Below the pieces are notes generated by a model. The model was not told where the DNA came from. It was given only the letters and a program-made list of their open reading frames with translations, and made no database searches. The position numbers and the translations under genes were made by a program. This document shows, in pieces, positions 27,020 through 34,813 of a stretch of 50,026 nucleotides of DNA. Each line of letters begins with the position of its first letter. Within the stretch, counting starts at the first letter, position 1. Origin of the DNA: Pseudomonadota bacterium (GTDB lineage: Bacteria > Pseudomonadota > Alphaproteobacteria > Micavibrionales > UBA2020); assembly GCA_023444705.1 (NCBI GenBank), contig JAEXMB010000044.1:1-50026 (forward strand), in the 5' to 3' direction.

Positions 27020-28549
27020 ATGCAAAAACCTGCCGAATTCCTCCGCGCGCGACAGGGCGCGGCACGCTACCTCGCGGCTTTTGGCCTTGGCGCATTGCTG
27101 ACACTCACCCTGCCGCCGTTTGGCCTGTTCCCCCTCGCCCTTGCCAGCGTCTGCGGCTTTATCTGGCTGGCGCAGGGCGCGCCAAGCTCATGGAAAGCGC
27201 TGTGGACCGGCTGGGCCTATGGCGCTGGGTTTTTCATCACCGGTCTTTACTGGATCAGTGTTGCACTGTTCGTTGACATCGCCAGCTTTGGCTGGGTGTT
27301 GCCGCTGTCGCTGATTGTGGGGCCATGCCTGCTGGCACTGCTCACCTATGCGCTGATCCCCGTGATCGCGCACCGCTTTCGCCATGATCCGCTGCTGCAT
27401 GCACTGGTCTTCATCACGGCGTGGGCTGCGATCGAATGGATACGCGGCCATGCGCTGACCGGTTTTCCGTGGAACCTGCCCGGCTATATGTGGCACCACG
27501 TATTGCCCGTCATGCAGACTGCATCACTGGTCGGCATTTACGGCCTGACGTTGCTGACCCTGCTATGGGCGGCGCTGCCTGCGCTGTGGTCCTGCACGCG
27601 CATGCGCTATGGCCTGCTGGCGCTGTTCATCGCCGCGCTGGCATGGGGCGGCCTGCGACTTGCGTTTAATCCGACGCAAACCACGGGCGCGCCAGTCGTG
27701 CGCATCGTGCAGGGCAATGTCGCGCAGACGATGAAATGGGACGAAGACGCGCAGTGGCGCAACCTTGAAAAACACGCACATCTGTCGGACAAAAACACGC
27801 CGGCCGATGTCGTCATCTGGCCCGAAACGGCGCTGACGTCCGATCCGGTACTGTTCCCCGAAATCGGCCGCTATGTCGCGCAGAACATGCCGCGCGACAG
27901 CATCGGCATCTTTGGCAGCCTGCGCATCACCAACGCCAGCCAGCCGCAACCCGATTACCACAACGGCGTCTATGTGATGGACAGCAACGGCGCAGTACTG
28001 GGTGCCTACGACAAATTTCATCTGGTGCCGTTTGGCGAATATATCCCCTATCGCAATATCCTGCAGGTCACCCCCATCGCGGCAGGTATTTCAAAGATCG
28101 GTGATTTCACCGCAGGCCCGGGACCGCGCACACTCAACGGCGAAGGCAAGGTTCCCCCCTTCAGTCCGCTGATCTGCTACGAGGTGATTTTTCCCGCGCA
28201 TGTGACCGATCGCCACAACCGCCCCGCATGGCTGGTCAACGTCACCAACGACGCATGGTATGGCCGCAGCAGCGGCCCCTATCAGCATCTTGAAATCACC
28301 CGCATGCGCGCGGTCGAGGAAGGCCTGCCGCTGGCGCGCGCCGCCAATACCGGCATTTCCGCGATGATCGACCCGCTCGGCCGCATCACGGCGCGACTGG
28401 CGTTGAACGAAACCGGCGCCATCACCACGCCCCTGCCTGCCCCCTTGCCGCCAACGCTTTATGCGCGGCTGGGTGATGCGCCCTTTGCGCTGATGTTGCT
28501 GGGCTGTCTCGCCGCTATTATCTGGCGCAAAAAGCACGTTGGCATATAA
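27020..28549 (+). CDS. lnt: Apolipoprotein N-acyltransferase Lnt
   Basis: A 509-residue inner-membrane enzyme that adds the third acyl chain to the N-terminal cysteine of lipoproteins. Six or more N-terminal helices (about 15-215) precede a periplasmic nitrilase-like domain with the triad Glu269 (VVIWPETAL), Lys332 (YDKFHLVPFGEY) and Cys386 (PLICYEVIFP). A final helix ends the protein (MLLGCLAAII). The frame is open further upstream inside corC, but ATG at 27020 is the first after corC ends and gives a normal length. It is the last gene of the phoH-ybeY-corC-lnt operon. Confidence 0.95.
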   Translation: MQKPAEFLRARQGAARYLAAFGLGALLTLTLPPFGLFPLALASVCGFIWLAQGAPSSWKALWTGWAYGAGFFITGLYWISVALFVDIASFGWVLPLSLIVGPCLLALLTYALIPVIAHRFRHDPLLHALVFITAWAAIEWIRGHALTGFPWNLPGYMWHHVLPVMQTASLVGIYGLTLLTLLWAALPALWSCTRMRYGLLALFIAALAWGGLRLAFNPTQTTGAPVVRIVQGNVAQTMKWDEDAQWRNLEKHAHLSDKNTPADVVIWPETALTSDPVLFPEIGRYVAQNMPRDSIGIFGSLRITNASQPQPDYHNGVYVMDSNGAVLGAYDKFHLVPFGEYIPYRNILQVTPIAAGISKIGDFTAGPGPRTLNGEGKVPPFSPLICYEVIFPAHVTDRHNRPAWLVNVTNDAWYGRSSGPYQHLEITRMRAVEEGLPLARAANTGISAMIDPLGRITARLALNETGAITTPLPAPLPPTLYARLGDAPFALMLLGCLAAIIWRKKHVGI

Positions 28550-28576
28550 CAATTACCGATTGCATACAAACGTATG

Positions 28577-28605
28577 TTGACAATACACAGTTGTATTGTT
28601 AGGCT
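28577..28605 (+). promoter_or_regulatory. Promoter of the XRE regulator
   Basis: TTGACA at 28577-28582 is a perfect -35. A weak -10, TAGGCT, is 17 bases on at 28600-28605. The start codon of the XRE gene is at 28627. Confidence 0.5.
28580..28599. promoter_or_regulatory. Inverted-repeat operator inside the XRE promoter
   Basis: ACAATACA (28580-28587) and TGTATTGT (28592-28599) are perfect 8-base inverted arms with a 4-base spacer. They overlap the -35 and fill the promoter spacer, as expected for a repressor site. A second small repeat, CATAC-N4-GTATG, sits just upstream at 28563-28576. Binding by the downstream XRE protein is an inference. Confidence 0.55.
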
Positions 28606-28626
28606 TAATCTTATATCAGTCATATT

Positions 28627-29088
28627 ATGAGTAAATCCGCCGCCATGCCGCGTACGCGTCCCGAAGATGAAGGCCCGCATCCTGTCGACACCCACGTGGG
28701 CGCCAAGGTGAAATCGCGCCGCCTGATGCTCGGCCTCAGCCAGGAAGAACTGGCGAAATCCATCGGCCTGACCTTCCAGCAAGTGCAAAAGTACGAGCGC
28801 GGCACCAACCGCATTTCCGTCAGCCGCCTGATCGACATCGCCCGTGCGTTGAAAACCCCGCTTGAATATTTCACCGACGGCATCGCCACGCTGGCCGAAG
28901 GCATGCGCGGCAAGACCGCCATGCGCGGCGTATCCGACGTCAAGCAGGCCGCCTTTGACGACGTCGACACCATGACCAAAAAAGACGTGCTGGAACTGGT
29001 GCGCGCCTATCAACGTATTTCCACCCCTGCCCTGAAAAAGCAGCTGGTCGAAATGGCCAAGGCGCTGGCGGCAACCGACGGCAAATAG
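28627..29088 (+). CDS. XRE-family transcriptional regulator
   Basis: A 153-residue cytoplasmic DNA-binding protein. The HTH_3/Cro-CI domain covers about residues 22-80 (VGAKVKSRRLMLGLSQEEL, then IGLTFQQVQKYERGTNRIS, where the recognition helix lies, and LIDIARALKTPLEYF). The C-terminal region is helical, with an ELVRAYQRISTPALKKQLVE segment typical of the alphaproteobacterial family found just before metK. ATG at 28627 has no clear ribosome site. The promoter contains an 8-4-8 inverted repeat, which suggests autoregulation. Its conserved position next to metK hints at control of methionine/SAM genes, but that is not shown by the sequence. Confidence 0.88.
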   Translation: MSKSAAMPRTRPEDEGPHPVDTHVGAKVKSRRLMLGLSQEELAKSIGLTFQQVQKYERGTNRISVSRLIDIARALKTPLEYFTDGIATLAEGMRGKTAMRGVSDVKQAAFDDVDTMTKKDVLELVRAYQRISTPALKKQLVEMAKALAATDGK

Positions 29089-29112
29089 CCCTGCGGCGCG
29101 CCTTTATTCCCA

Positions 29113-29141
29113 TTGCCCCCGTAACAAGTTAAGCCTATAAA
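29113..29141 (+). promoter_or_regulatory. Promoter of metK
   Basis: TTGCCC at 29113-29118 and TATAAA at 29136-29141 are 17 bases apart. Initiation about seven bases on would fall at 29148-29149, the first base of the structured leader. Confidence 0.5.
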
Positions 29142-29148
29142 TGTGGCA

Positions 29149-29230
29149 GTGCCGCACAAGGTTGTACGGCACCGGCGGCACCAGCAGCCGCCCCAACATC
29201 GCAACGCCATAAAGGGCTGCCGCCCTTTTT
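29149..29230 (+). promoter_or_regulatory. Structured metK leader with terminator-like hairpin
   Basis: Three hairpins can be drawn. P1 pairs GTGCCG-C-ACAA with TTGT-A-CGGCAC (29149-29172). P2 pairs GGCGGC (29174-29179) with GCCGCC (29187-29192). The third pairs AAAGGGC (29211-29217) with GCCCTTT (29222-29228), with five T's at 29226-29230, and sits eight bases before GAGG (29239-29244) and the metK ATG. GGCGGCA (29174-29180) can instead pair with TGCCGCC (29218-29224), which would destroy both P2 and the terminator. This is attenuator logic. I could not match it to a known SAM riboswitch class. Confidence 0.5.
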
Positions 29231-29250
29231 CCACGTCACAGAGGTTTGTT

Positions 29251-30471
29251 ATGGCTGACCAAAAATACATCTTCACCAGTGAATCCGTAGGCGAAGGCCA
29301 CCCCGACAAGGTGTGCGACCGTGTCTCCGACGCGATTGTCGACACCTATCTTTCCGCCATGCCCGAGGCACGCGTCGCCGCCGAGTGCCTTGCCACCACA
29401 GGCTTCCTGTGCATCGCCGGCGAAACGCGCGGGCCAGAGAGCATCACCCGCGATGAAATCGAAACCGTGGCGCGCCATGCCGTGCGCGACATCGGCTACA
29501 AGCAGGAAGAATTCCACTGGGAAAAAATCAAGGTTGACATCCGCCTGCATTCGCAGTCGGCCGACATTGCCGTTGGCGTCGACAGCGCTGGCAACAAAGA
29601 CGAAGGTGCCGGCGACCAGGGCATCATGTTCGGCTATGCGTGCAAGGAAACCGACACGCTGATGCCCGCGGCCATCCACTACTCCCATGCGATCCTCAAG
29701 TCGCTGGCCGAAGCGCGTCACAGCGGCGTGTTGCACAAACTTGGCCCCGATGCAAAAAGCCAGGTCAGCCTTGAGTACATCAACGGCAAGCCCGTGCGCG
29801 CCAGCTCGATCGTCGTATCGACCCAGCACGACGAAGGCGTCAGCACCGAGGAAGTGCGCGAGATGGTGCGACCGCACGTCGAAAACATCCTGCCCGCAGG
29901 CTGGATGTGCGACGAGGCCAATTTCTACGTCAACCCGACCGGACGCTTCGTCGTCGGCGGCCCGCACGGCGACTGCGGCCTGACGGGACGCAAGATCATC
30001 GTCGACACCTACGGCGGTGCTGCCCCGCATGGCGGCGGCGCGTTCTCGGGCAAGGACCCGACCAAGGTCGACCGCTCGGCTGCTTATGCCGCGCGCCACG
30101 CCGCGAAAAACATCGTGGCGGCGGGTCTGGCCGAAAAATGCACGATCCAGCTTTCCTATGCCATCGGCGTGTCGTACCCGATTTCCATTCTGGTCAACAC
30201 CTATGGCACGGGAGCATATAGCGACGAGGCGATTGCGCGCGCGATCACGGAAATCGCGGACTTCCGCCCGCGCGGCATCCGCGAACGTCTGGGCCTCAAC
30301 CGCCCCATCTATGCCCGCACCGCGGCCTATGGCCACTTTGGCCGCACGCCCGATGCGGACGGCGGCTTCAGCTGGGAAAAGCTCGACATCGCCGAAGCGT
30401 TGCGCACCGAAATAACCAGCAAGAAGTACCGTGATGACGAAGTCGGAAACATCGCCGAATTCAAACGCTAA
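29251..30471 (+). CDS. metK: S-adenosylmethionine synthetase
   Basis: A 406-residue cytoplasmic enzyme that makes SAM from methionine and ATP. Hallmarks are GEGHPDKVCD (14-23), GAGDQGIMFGYA (119-130), the P-loop-like GGGAFSGKDPTKVDRSAAY (about 262-280) and the SESVGEGHPDK start. Length and all three domains are normal. The frame is open upstream to a GTG at 29143, inside the leader hairpins, but ATG at 29251 with GAGG eight bases before it is the real start. Expression is probably controlled by the leader at 29149-29230. trmB overlaps its end by 38 bases. Confidence 0.97.
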   Translation: MADQKYIFTSESVGEGHPDKVCDRVSDAIVDTYLSAMPEARVAAECLATTGFLCIAGETRGPESITRDEIETVARHAVRDIGYKQEEFHWEKIKVDIRLHSQSADIAVGVDSAGNKDEGAGDQGIMFGYACKETDTLMPAAIHYSHAILKSLAEARHSGVLHKLGPDAKSQVSLEYINGKPVRASSIVVSTQHDEGVSTEEVREMVRPHVENILPAGWMCDEANFYVNPTGRFVVGGPHGDCGLTGRKIIVDTYGGAAPHGGGAFSGKDPTKVDRSAAYAARHAAKNIVAAGLAEKCTIQLSYAIGVSYPISILVNTYGTGAYSDEAIARAITEIADFRPRGIRERLGLNRPIYARTAAYGHFGRTPDADGGFSWEKLDIAEALRTEITSKKYRDDEVGNIAEFKR

Positions 30472-31195
30472 GAACGAACACCCGACCGGCGGCCGCGATT
30501 CTGAGGGCAACGGCCTCAAGTTCTATGGTCGCCGCAAGGGCAAGAAAATGCGCGACCAGCGGCTGGGTGCCTATGACAGCATCTATCCGCTGGTCGGCGT
30601 TTCCCTGCCCGAAGGCGATGACATCGACCCCCGCAGTTTTTTTGACGCGCCGGTCAAGGACGTCTGGCTTGAAATCGGCTTTGGCAACGGTGAACATCTT
30701 GTGCATCAGGCCCTGCAAAACCCCGATATCGGCATGATCGGCTGCGAGCCGTTCCTCAACGGCATCGCCGCGCTGTGCAGTGACATCAAGGCCCATAATA
30801 TCAAAAATATCCGCATTTTCGGCGACGACGCGCGCCTGTTGCTGCCCAAGTTCAAAGAGCAGAGCTTTGGCCGCGCCTTTGTGCTGAATTCCGACCCCTG
30901 GCCTAAAAAACGCCACGCCAAACGCCGTTTCATCCAGCAGGGAACTCTTGATGAACTCCATCGTTTGTTAAGGAGTGGCGCGCAATTGCGTTTATCGTCC
31001 GATCACCCCGTGCTGATCGACTGGCAATTGCACCAGACATATTTCCACGCCGGATTTGACTGGCAGGCTACGTGTAAAAAAGACTGGGCAGAACGCCCGG
31101 GCGACCTACCTGAGACACGCTACCAGAAAAAAGGCGTGCGCGAGGGGCGCGGCACCGTCTTTCTTGATTTTCTCAAGCAGGAGAAACACAAATGA
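30434..31195 (+). CDS. trmB: tRNA (guanine-N7-)-methyltransferase TrmB
   Basis: A 253-residue SAM-dependent enzyme that makes m7G46 in tRNA. The basic N-terminus with LKFYGRRKGKKMRDQR is typical of alphaproteobacteria. The SAM pocket LEIGFGNGEHLVHQAL lies near residue 75, and SDPWPKKRHAKRRF is the catalytic/anchoring motif. ATG at 30434 (or GTG at 30431) lies inside the end of metK, an overlap of 38 bases that couples SAM synthesis with a SAM user. The stop overlaps the next start by 4 bases. Confidence 0.93.
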   Translation: MTKSETSPNSNAKNEHPTGGRDSEGNGLKFYGRRKGKKMRDQRLGAYDSIYPLVGVSLPEGDDIDPRSFFDAPVKDVWLEIGFGNGEHLVHQALQNPDIGMIGCEPFLNGIAALCSDIKAHNIKNIRIFGDDARLLLPKFKEQSFGRAFVLNSDPWPKKRHAKRRFIQQGTLDELHRLLRSGAQLRLSSDHPVLIDWQLHQTYFHAGFDWQATCKKDWAERPGDLPETRYQKKGVREGRGTVFLDFLKQEKHK

Positions 31196-31704
31196 AGCAT
31201 TTCAGCATTCTCGTTCTGGCAACGGCGGCCTGCGCCCTTCTTGCCGCGCCCGCAGCGATGGCCAACCCCGGTAAAGGTCACGGCAAAGATAAAGCCGTAC
31301 AGCAGCGCGATGTACGCGAGGATCGCCGCGATGATGCGCGCACGGACGCCGTCATAGAACGCGTTTTCACCACCGCCGAGCGCGCCATCATCGCCACCTA
31401 TTTCGGCGAGCAATGGAAGACAGCCGAACGCAGCGGCACCCTGCCCCCGGGTCTTGCCAAGCGCGGCGATCTGCCGCCCGGCCTGAAAAAGCAACTGGTG
31501 CGCAATGGCAAGCTGCCGCCCGGTCTTGACAAGCGCGACCTGCCCAATGACCTGCTCAAGCGTCTGGGCCCTGCCCCCAAAGGGACACAACGTTATATCG
31601 TCGGTGATGACCTCATTCTGGTCGATATGGCGACCAATATCCTGCTTGATACGATCAAGGGCGCTCTTTACCCGCCGCGTGCGGGCATCAACTGGAATAA
31701 CTAG
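31192..31704 (+). CDS. CigR-like exported protein with LPPGL repeats
   Basis: A 170-residue protein with a signal peptide (MKHFSILVLATAACALLAAP, cut near AMA). The mature part starts with a charged Lys/Asp/Arg-rich segment. A helix (FTTAERAIIATYFGEQW) follows, then LPPGLAKRGD, LPPGLKKQL, LPPGLDKRD and a degenerate fourth unit, LPNDLLKRL. The C-terminus, QRYIVGDDLILVDMATNILLD, matches the ending of the CigR/RcnB-like family. CigR is known as an anti-virulence factor in Salmonella, but these domains occur widely in exported proteins and the role here is unknown. ATG at 31192 overlaps the trmB stop by 4 bases and follows AGGAG. Confidence 0.72.
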   Translation: MKHFSILVLATAACALLAAPAAMANPGKGHGKDKAVQQRDVREDRRDDARTDAVIERVFTTAERAIIATYFGEQWKTAERSGTLPPGLAKRGDLPPGLKKQLVRNGKLPPGLDKRDLPNDLLKRLGPAPKGTQRYIVGDDLILVDMATNILLDTIKGALYPPRAGINWNN

Positions 31705-31719
31705 CGACAGGAGGCTTCC

Positions 31720-31965
31720 ATGAACACATTCCTGTCTCTGCTGGCTGCCGCGGTTTTTGCCTTCGCTGTATTGTTCGGCGGCGAGCCGCTCTCCACGCCC
31801 CGCACACAACATATGCCTGCCCAGCAGCAAGAGGTAGCAGGTGCCAATACCGAACTGGCCTACGCCAAGCCGAAAAAACAGCGTCCGTTCAGCAACAAAC
31901 ATCAGGCAAAGCCGCTGAAAAAGAAAAAGACGCCCAACGACGATTTTCAAGACCTCAACAACTGA
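31720..31965 (+). CDS. Small exported basic protein
   Basis: An 81-residue protein with a hydrophobic N-terminus (MNTFLSLLAAAVFAFAVLFG) that acts as a signal peptide or anchor. A Gln/Ala-rich stretch and a very basic tail with KPLKKKKTPNDDF follow. The ribosome site AGGAGG, five bases from ATG 31720, is close to ideal. It starts 15 bases after the CigR-like gene and is followed by a strong terminator, so the trmB operon ends here. No family is recognised. Confidence 0.65.
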   Translation: MNTFLSLLAAAVFAFAVLFGGEPLSTPRTQHMPAQQQEVAGANTELAYAKPKKQRPFSNKHQAKPLKKKKTPNDDFQDLNN

Positions 31966-31970
31966 GAATA

Positions 31971-32006
31971 AAAAAAAGCGGCGGGTTCATCCCCACCGCT
32001 TTTTTT
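31971..32006. terminator. Bidirectional intrinsic terminator
   Basis: A7-GCGG (31971-31981) pairs with CCGC-T7 (31996-32006). Further GGG/CCC pairing is possible in the 14-base loop. It serves the trmB operon and the convergent gene at 32022. Confidence 0.88.
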
Positions 32007-32021
32007 GTCTGCACGCTGTGC

Positions 32022-32480
32022 TTAACCGAAATCGGCCGGCGTCAGTTTGCCCGCCGCGACATCGGCCTTGTAATCCCTGCACTGGGCACAGGCCTGCGCC
32101 GCCAGCGCGTTCAGACGCTGCTGGAAGCCTTCGTTGGTGAAGAAGCCGGGAATTTTCTCCAGCATTTTCTGCATGGTCGCAATACTCACATAAGAGCCTT
32201 CCGCCCCTTTGTACATGCCAAGCGAACCGTCGCTGTTTACGGCGCGGAAGCTGGCGCGCAGACTGGCATCGGTGATCAGCTTGCCGCCCAGGACCACACC
32301 GCCGACAGCGCTCAACGGCTTGTCCACGACCGCCAGATAGACGCGATCGGCCAGGCTCATTTGCTTGTAAAGCGCCTTGGACAATGCGCGGGCTTCGCGC
32401 ATGGAGATGACCTTGTCGGCCGGAATAGCATTAAAAATATCTTTAAGCGATTGTTTTATATTGTTTTCCCTGTTTACCAA
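32022..32480 (-). CDS. Uncharacterised protein with C-terminal CxxC
   Basis: A soluble protein of up to 152 residues. The recognisable features are a helical middle with MREARALSKALYKQMSLADR, a hydrophobic PLSAVGGVVLGGKLITDA stretch, and a C-terminal QACAQCRDYKAD where CxxC could bind metal or form a disulfide. The start is uncertain: the frame is open to TTG 32480, without a ribosome site, and the first 15 codons are AT-rich. ATG at 32402, after AAGG, would give 126 residues. It faces the trmB operon across a terminator and is divergent from the rimP operon. I do not recognise a family. Confidence 0.58.
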   Translation of the reverse strand: MVNRENNIKQSLKDIFNAIPADKVISMREARALSKALYKQMSLADRVYLAVVDKPLSAVGGVVLGGKLITDASLRASFRAVNSDGSLGMYKGAEGSYVSIATMQKMLEKIPGFFTNEGFQQRLNALAAQACAQCRDYKADVAAGKLTPADFG

Positions 32481-32574
32481 CGTGACGGATGAATGACTTG
32501 AGCACCCTGTTATAAATACACTTAATTATTATGTCAATCAAAAAGAGGGCGTGGAACAAAAACTCAAAAAAACC

Positions 32575-32602
32575 TTGCAAAACCGGACTTTTCGCGTATA
32601 AA
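32575..32602 (+). promoter_or_regulatory. Promoter of the rimP-nusA operon
   Basis: TTGCAA at 32575-32580 and TATAAA at 32597-32602 are 16 bases apart, in the AT-rich gap upstream of rimP. The leader from about 32609 would contain the hairpin at 32628-32661. Confidence 0.45.
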
Positions 32603-32627
32603 TACATGCAAATCCCGTGATTAATCA

Positions 32628-32661
32628 AAAAGGGTGGGCCTCGAAAGAAGCCCGCCCTTTT
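32628..32661 (+). promoter_or_regulatory. Leader hairpin before rimP
   Basis: AAAAGGGTGGGC (32628-32639) pairs with GCCCGCCCTTTT (32650-32661), 12 pairs including one G-U, with a 10-base loop. It ends in four T's, 20 bases before the rimP ATG. It has terminator shape in a 5' leader, so it may attenuate the nusA operon. No tRNA-fMet is present, unlike in enterobacteria. Confidence 0.5.
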
Positions 32662-32681
32662 GCTTGAGGACAGACCAAGAC

Positions 32682-33272
32682 ATGGCCGCAACGCCACTGC
32701 TGAAAAAAATCGAACGCGTCATCACCCCGGCTGCAACCAGCATGGGCTATGAAATCGTGCGCGTGTTGATGGTTGGCGTTGGCTCGGGCAAGTCGACATT
32801 GCAGGTGATGGCGGAAAAACCCGACGGCACGATGGATGTCGAGGATTGCGCGCGCCTCAGCCAGGCCGTATCGGCGCTGATGGATGTCGAGGATATTTTT
32901 GACGAGGCCTATTACCTCGAAGTGTCCTCCCCCGGCATCGACCGCCCGCTGACCCGCGCCAAGGACTTCGACCGCTATAAAGGGTTCGAAGCGCGCGTGG
33001 AAATGGACGAAGCCATCGACGGACAAAAGAAATTCAAAGGCCTGCTGAAAGGCATCGACGCCAACGAGGTTGTCACCCTGACCACCGACAAAGGCGACAT
33101 CGCCCTGCCCTTCGCGCGCATTGAAAAAGCCAAACTGCTGCTGACCGACGCACTCATCGAGGCGCACCAGAAGCCGCGCGGCGAGAAAAAGACTCTCTCC
33201 AAAGAAACTGAGACCAAACTGAAAAAAGACAACGCCAAATCATCCAGTAAAAAGGATACCAGAGGAAAATAA
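32682..33272 (+). CDS. rimP: Ribosome maturation factor RimP
   Basis: A 196-residue cytoplasmic protein for 30S subunit assembly. The N-terminal alpha/beta domain has MGYEIVRVLMVG, then DGTMDVEDCARLSQAVSALM, and YYLEVSSPGIDRPLTRAKDF is the family signature at about 87-106. The C-terminal SH3-like domain (about 110-165) is followed by a Lys/Ser-rich tail that makes the protein longer than average. The open frame begins at GTG 32634, inside the leader hairpin; ATG at 32682 with GAGGA upstream is preferred. nusA starts two bases after its stop. Confidence 0.95.
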   Translation: MAATPLLKKIERVITPAATSMGYEIVRVLMVGVGSGKSTLQVMAEKPDGTMDVEDCARLSQAVSALMDVEDIFDEAYYLEVSSPGIDRPLTRAKDFDRYKGFEARVEMDEAIDGQKKFKGLLKGIDANEVVTLTTDKGDIALPFARIEKAKLLLTDALIEAHQKPRGEKKTLSKETETKLKKDNAKSSSKKDTRGK

Positions 33273-33274
33273 CC

Positions 33275-34801
33275 ATGCAGGAAATCCTTCACGTCGCAGA
33301 CGCGGTTGCCCGCGAGAAAAACATCGATAAAGACGTCGTTATCCAGGCTATGGAAGAAGCCATCCAAAAGGCTGGCCGCTCCAAGTACGGCTACGATCAC
33401 GACATCCGCGCACAGATCGACCGCAAAAACGGCAACATCGAACTGTTCCGCTATCGTGAAGTTGTTGAAAGCATCGACCTCGAGCTCGAGCCCGACGCGG
33501 AAGCCAAGAAAATCCTGCTCAAGGCCGCCAAGAAGATCAAGCCCGACGCCGTCGTCGGCGAATTCCTGATCGACAAGCTGCCGCCGCTCGACTTCGGCCG
33601 CATCGCCGCCCAGACCGCCAAGCAGGTCATCTTCCAGAAAGTGCGCGACGCCGAGCGCGAGCGCATGTTCGAGGAATACAAGGACCGCATCGGCGAAATC
33701 GTTTCCGGCGTCGTCAAGCGCGTCGAATACGGCAACGTCACCGTGGACCTCGGCAAAGGCGAAGCCTATATGCGCCGCCAGGACGCCCTGCCCCGCGAAC
33801 ACTTCAAGGTCGGTGACCGCGTGCGCGCCGTCATCAACGACGTCCGCCGCGAACAGCGCGGCCCGCAAATCTTCCTCAGCCGCACGGCGAACGATTTCCT
33901 CGCCCAGCTGTTCAAGCAGGAAGTGCCCGAGATCTATGACGGCGTCATCGAAATCCGCGCCGTTGCGCGCGATCCCGGCAGCCGTGCGAAAATCGCGGTC
34001 ATCAGCCGCGACAGCAGCATCGACCCCGTCGGCGCCTGCGTCGGTATGCGCGGCAGCCGCGTTCAGGCCGTCGTCGGTGAGCTGCAGGGCGAAAAGATCG
34101 ACATCATTCCCTGGACCAACGACGTTGCGACCTTTGTGGTCAACGCGCTGGCACCGTCGGAAGTCACCAAGGTCGTTCTCGACGAAGACGATAACCGTCT
34201 GGATGTCGTGGTACCCGACGAGCAGCTTTCGCTTGCCATCGGCCGCCGCGGCCAGAACGTGCGCCTTGCCTCGCAACTGCTGGGCTGGAACATCGACATC
34301 ATGACCGAAGCGGAAGAATCCGAACGCCGCCAGAACGAGTTCAAGACCCGCTCCTCCCTGTTCATGGAAGCGCTGGACGTGGATGAGGTTATCGCACACC
34401 TGCTGGTGGTCGAGGGCTTTACCTCGATCGAAGACATCGTCGAAACCTCCGACAGCGAAATCGCCCGCATCGAAGGCTTTGACGACGACGTCGCCGCCGA
34501 GCTGAAAAACCGCGCGCGTACCTTCCTTGAAACCAAGCGCGCCGAATTCGACAAGCGCTGCAAGGAACTGGGCGTGAGCAAAGACCTCGCCGCAACCGCA
34601 GGCCTGACGCCGGACATGATCCTCGCGCTGGCCGAACAGGGCGTCAAAACCGTTGACGACCTTGGCGACCTTGCTGCGGATGAACTGCGCGACATCGTCG
34701 GTGGCGACAAACTGACGGAAAACCAGGCCAACGGCGTCATCATGAAAGCCCGCGAAGGCTGGTTCCCCGCCGAAGAGGAAGCCGCCGCCGCGACCGCCTA
34801 A
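33275..34801 (+). CDS. nusA: Transcription termination/antitermination protein NusA
   Basis: A 508-residue RNA-polymerase-binding factor for pausing, termination and antitermination. The NusA N-domain (about 1-125), an S1 domain (about 130-200; GNVTVDLGKGEAYMRRQDALP), two KH domains (about 205-345; DPVGACVGMRGSRVQAVVGE and LAIGRRGQNVRLASQL) and two helix-hairpin-helix repeats (about 365-490; IEDIVETSDSEIARIEGF) are in order. AGAGGA precedes ATG 33275. It is co-transcribed with rimP. The usual next gene, ylxR, is absent: 96 bases separate it from infB. Confidence 0.97.
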   Translation: MQEILHVADAVAREKNIDKDVVIQAMEEAIQKAGRSKYGYDHDIRAQIDRKNGNIELFRYREVVESIDLELEPDAEAKKILLKAAKKIKPDAVVGEFLIDKLPPLDFGRIAAQTAKQVIFQKVRDAERERMFEEYKDRIGEIVSGVVKRVEYGNVTVDLGKGEAYMRRQDALPREHFKVGDRVRAVINDVRREQRGPQIFLSRTANDFLAQLFKQEVPEIYDGVIEIRAVARDPGSRAKIAVISRDSSIDPVGACVGMRGSRVQAVVGELQGEKIDIIPWTNDVATFVVNALAPSEVTKVVLDEDDNRLDVVVPDEQLSLAIGRRGQNVRLASQLLGWNIDIMTEAEESERRQNEFKTRSSLFMEALDVDEVIAHLLVVEGFTSIEDIVETSDSEIARIEGFDDDVAAELKNRARTFLETKRAEFDKRCKELGVSKDLAATAGLTPDMILALAEQGVKTVDDLGDLAADELRDIVGGDKLTENQANGVIMKAREGWFPAEEEAAAATA

Positions 34802-34813
34802 AACTTACGGTAC

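Noticed and set aside
29149..29230. A known SAM-I or SAM-II riboswitch in the metK leader
   Set aside because: I could not match the conserved cores of these classes as I remember them; the region is kept as an unassigned structured leader.
29143..29250. N-terminal extension of MetK from GTG 29143
   Set aside because: It would lie inside the leader hairpins, and MetK proteins start at the position of ATG 29251.
32481..32681. An initiator tRNA gene upstream of rimP, as in enterobacteria
   Set aside because: No cloverleaf or T-loop sequence is visible; the region holds a promoter and one hairpin.
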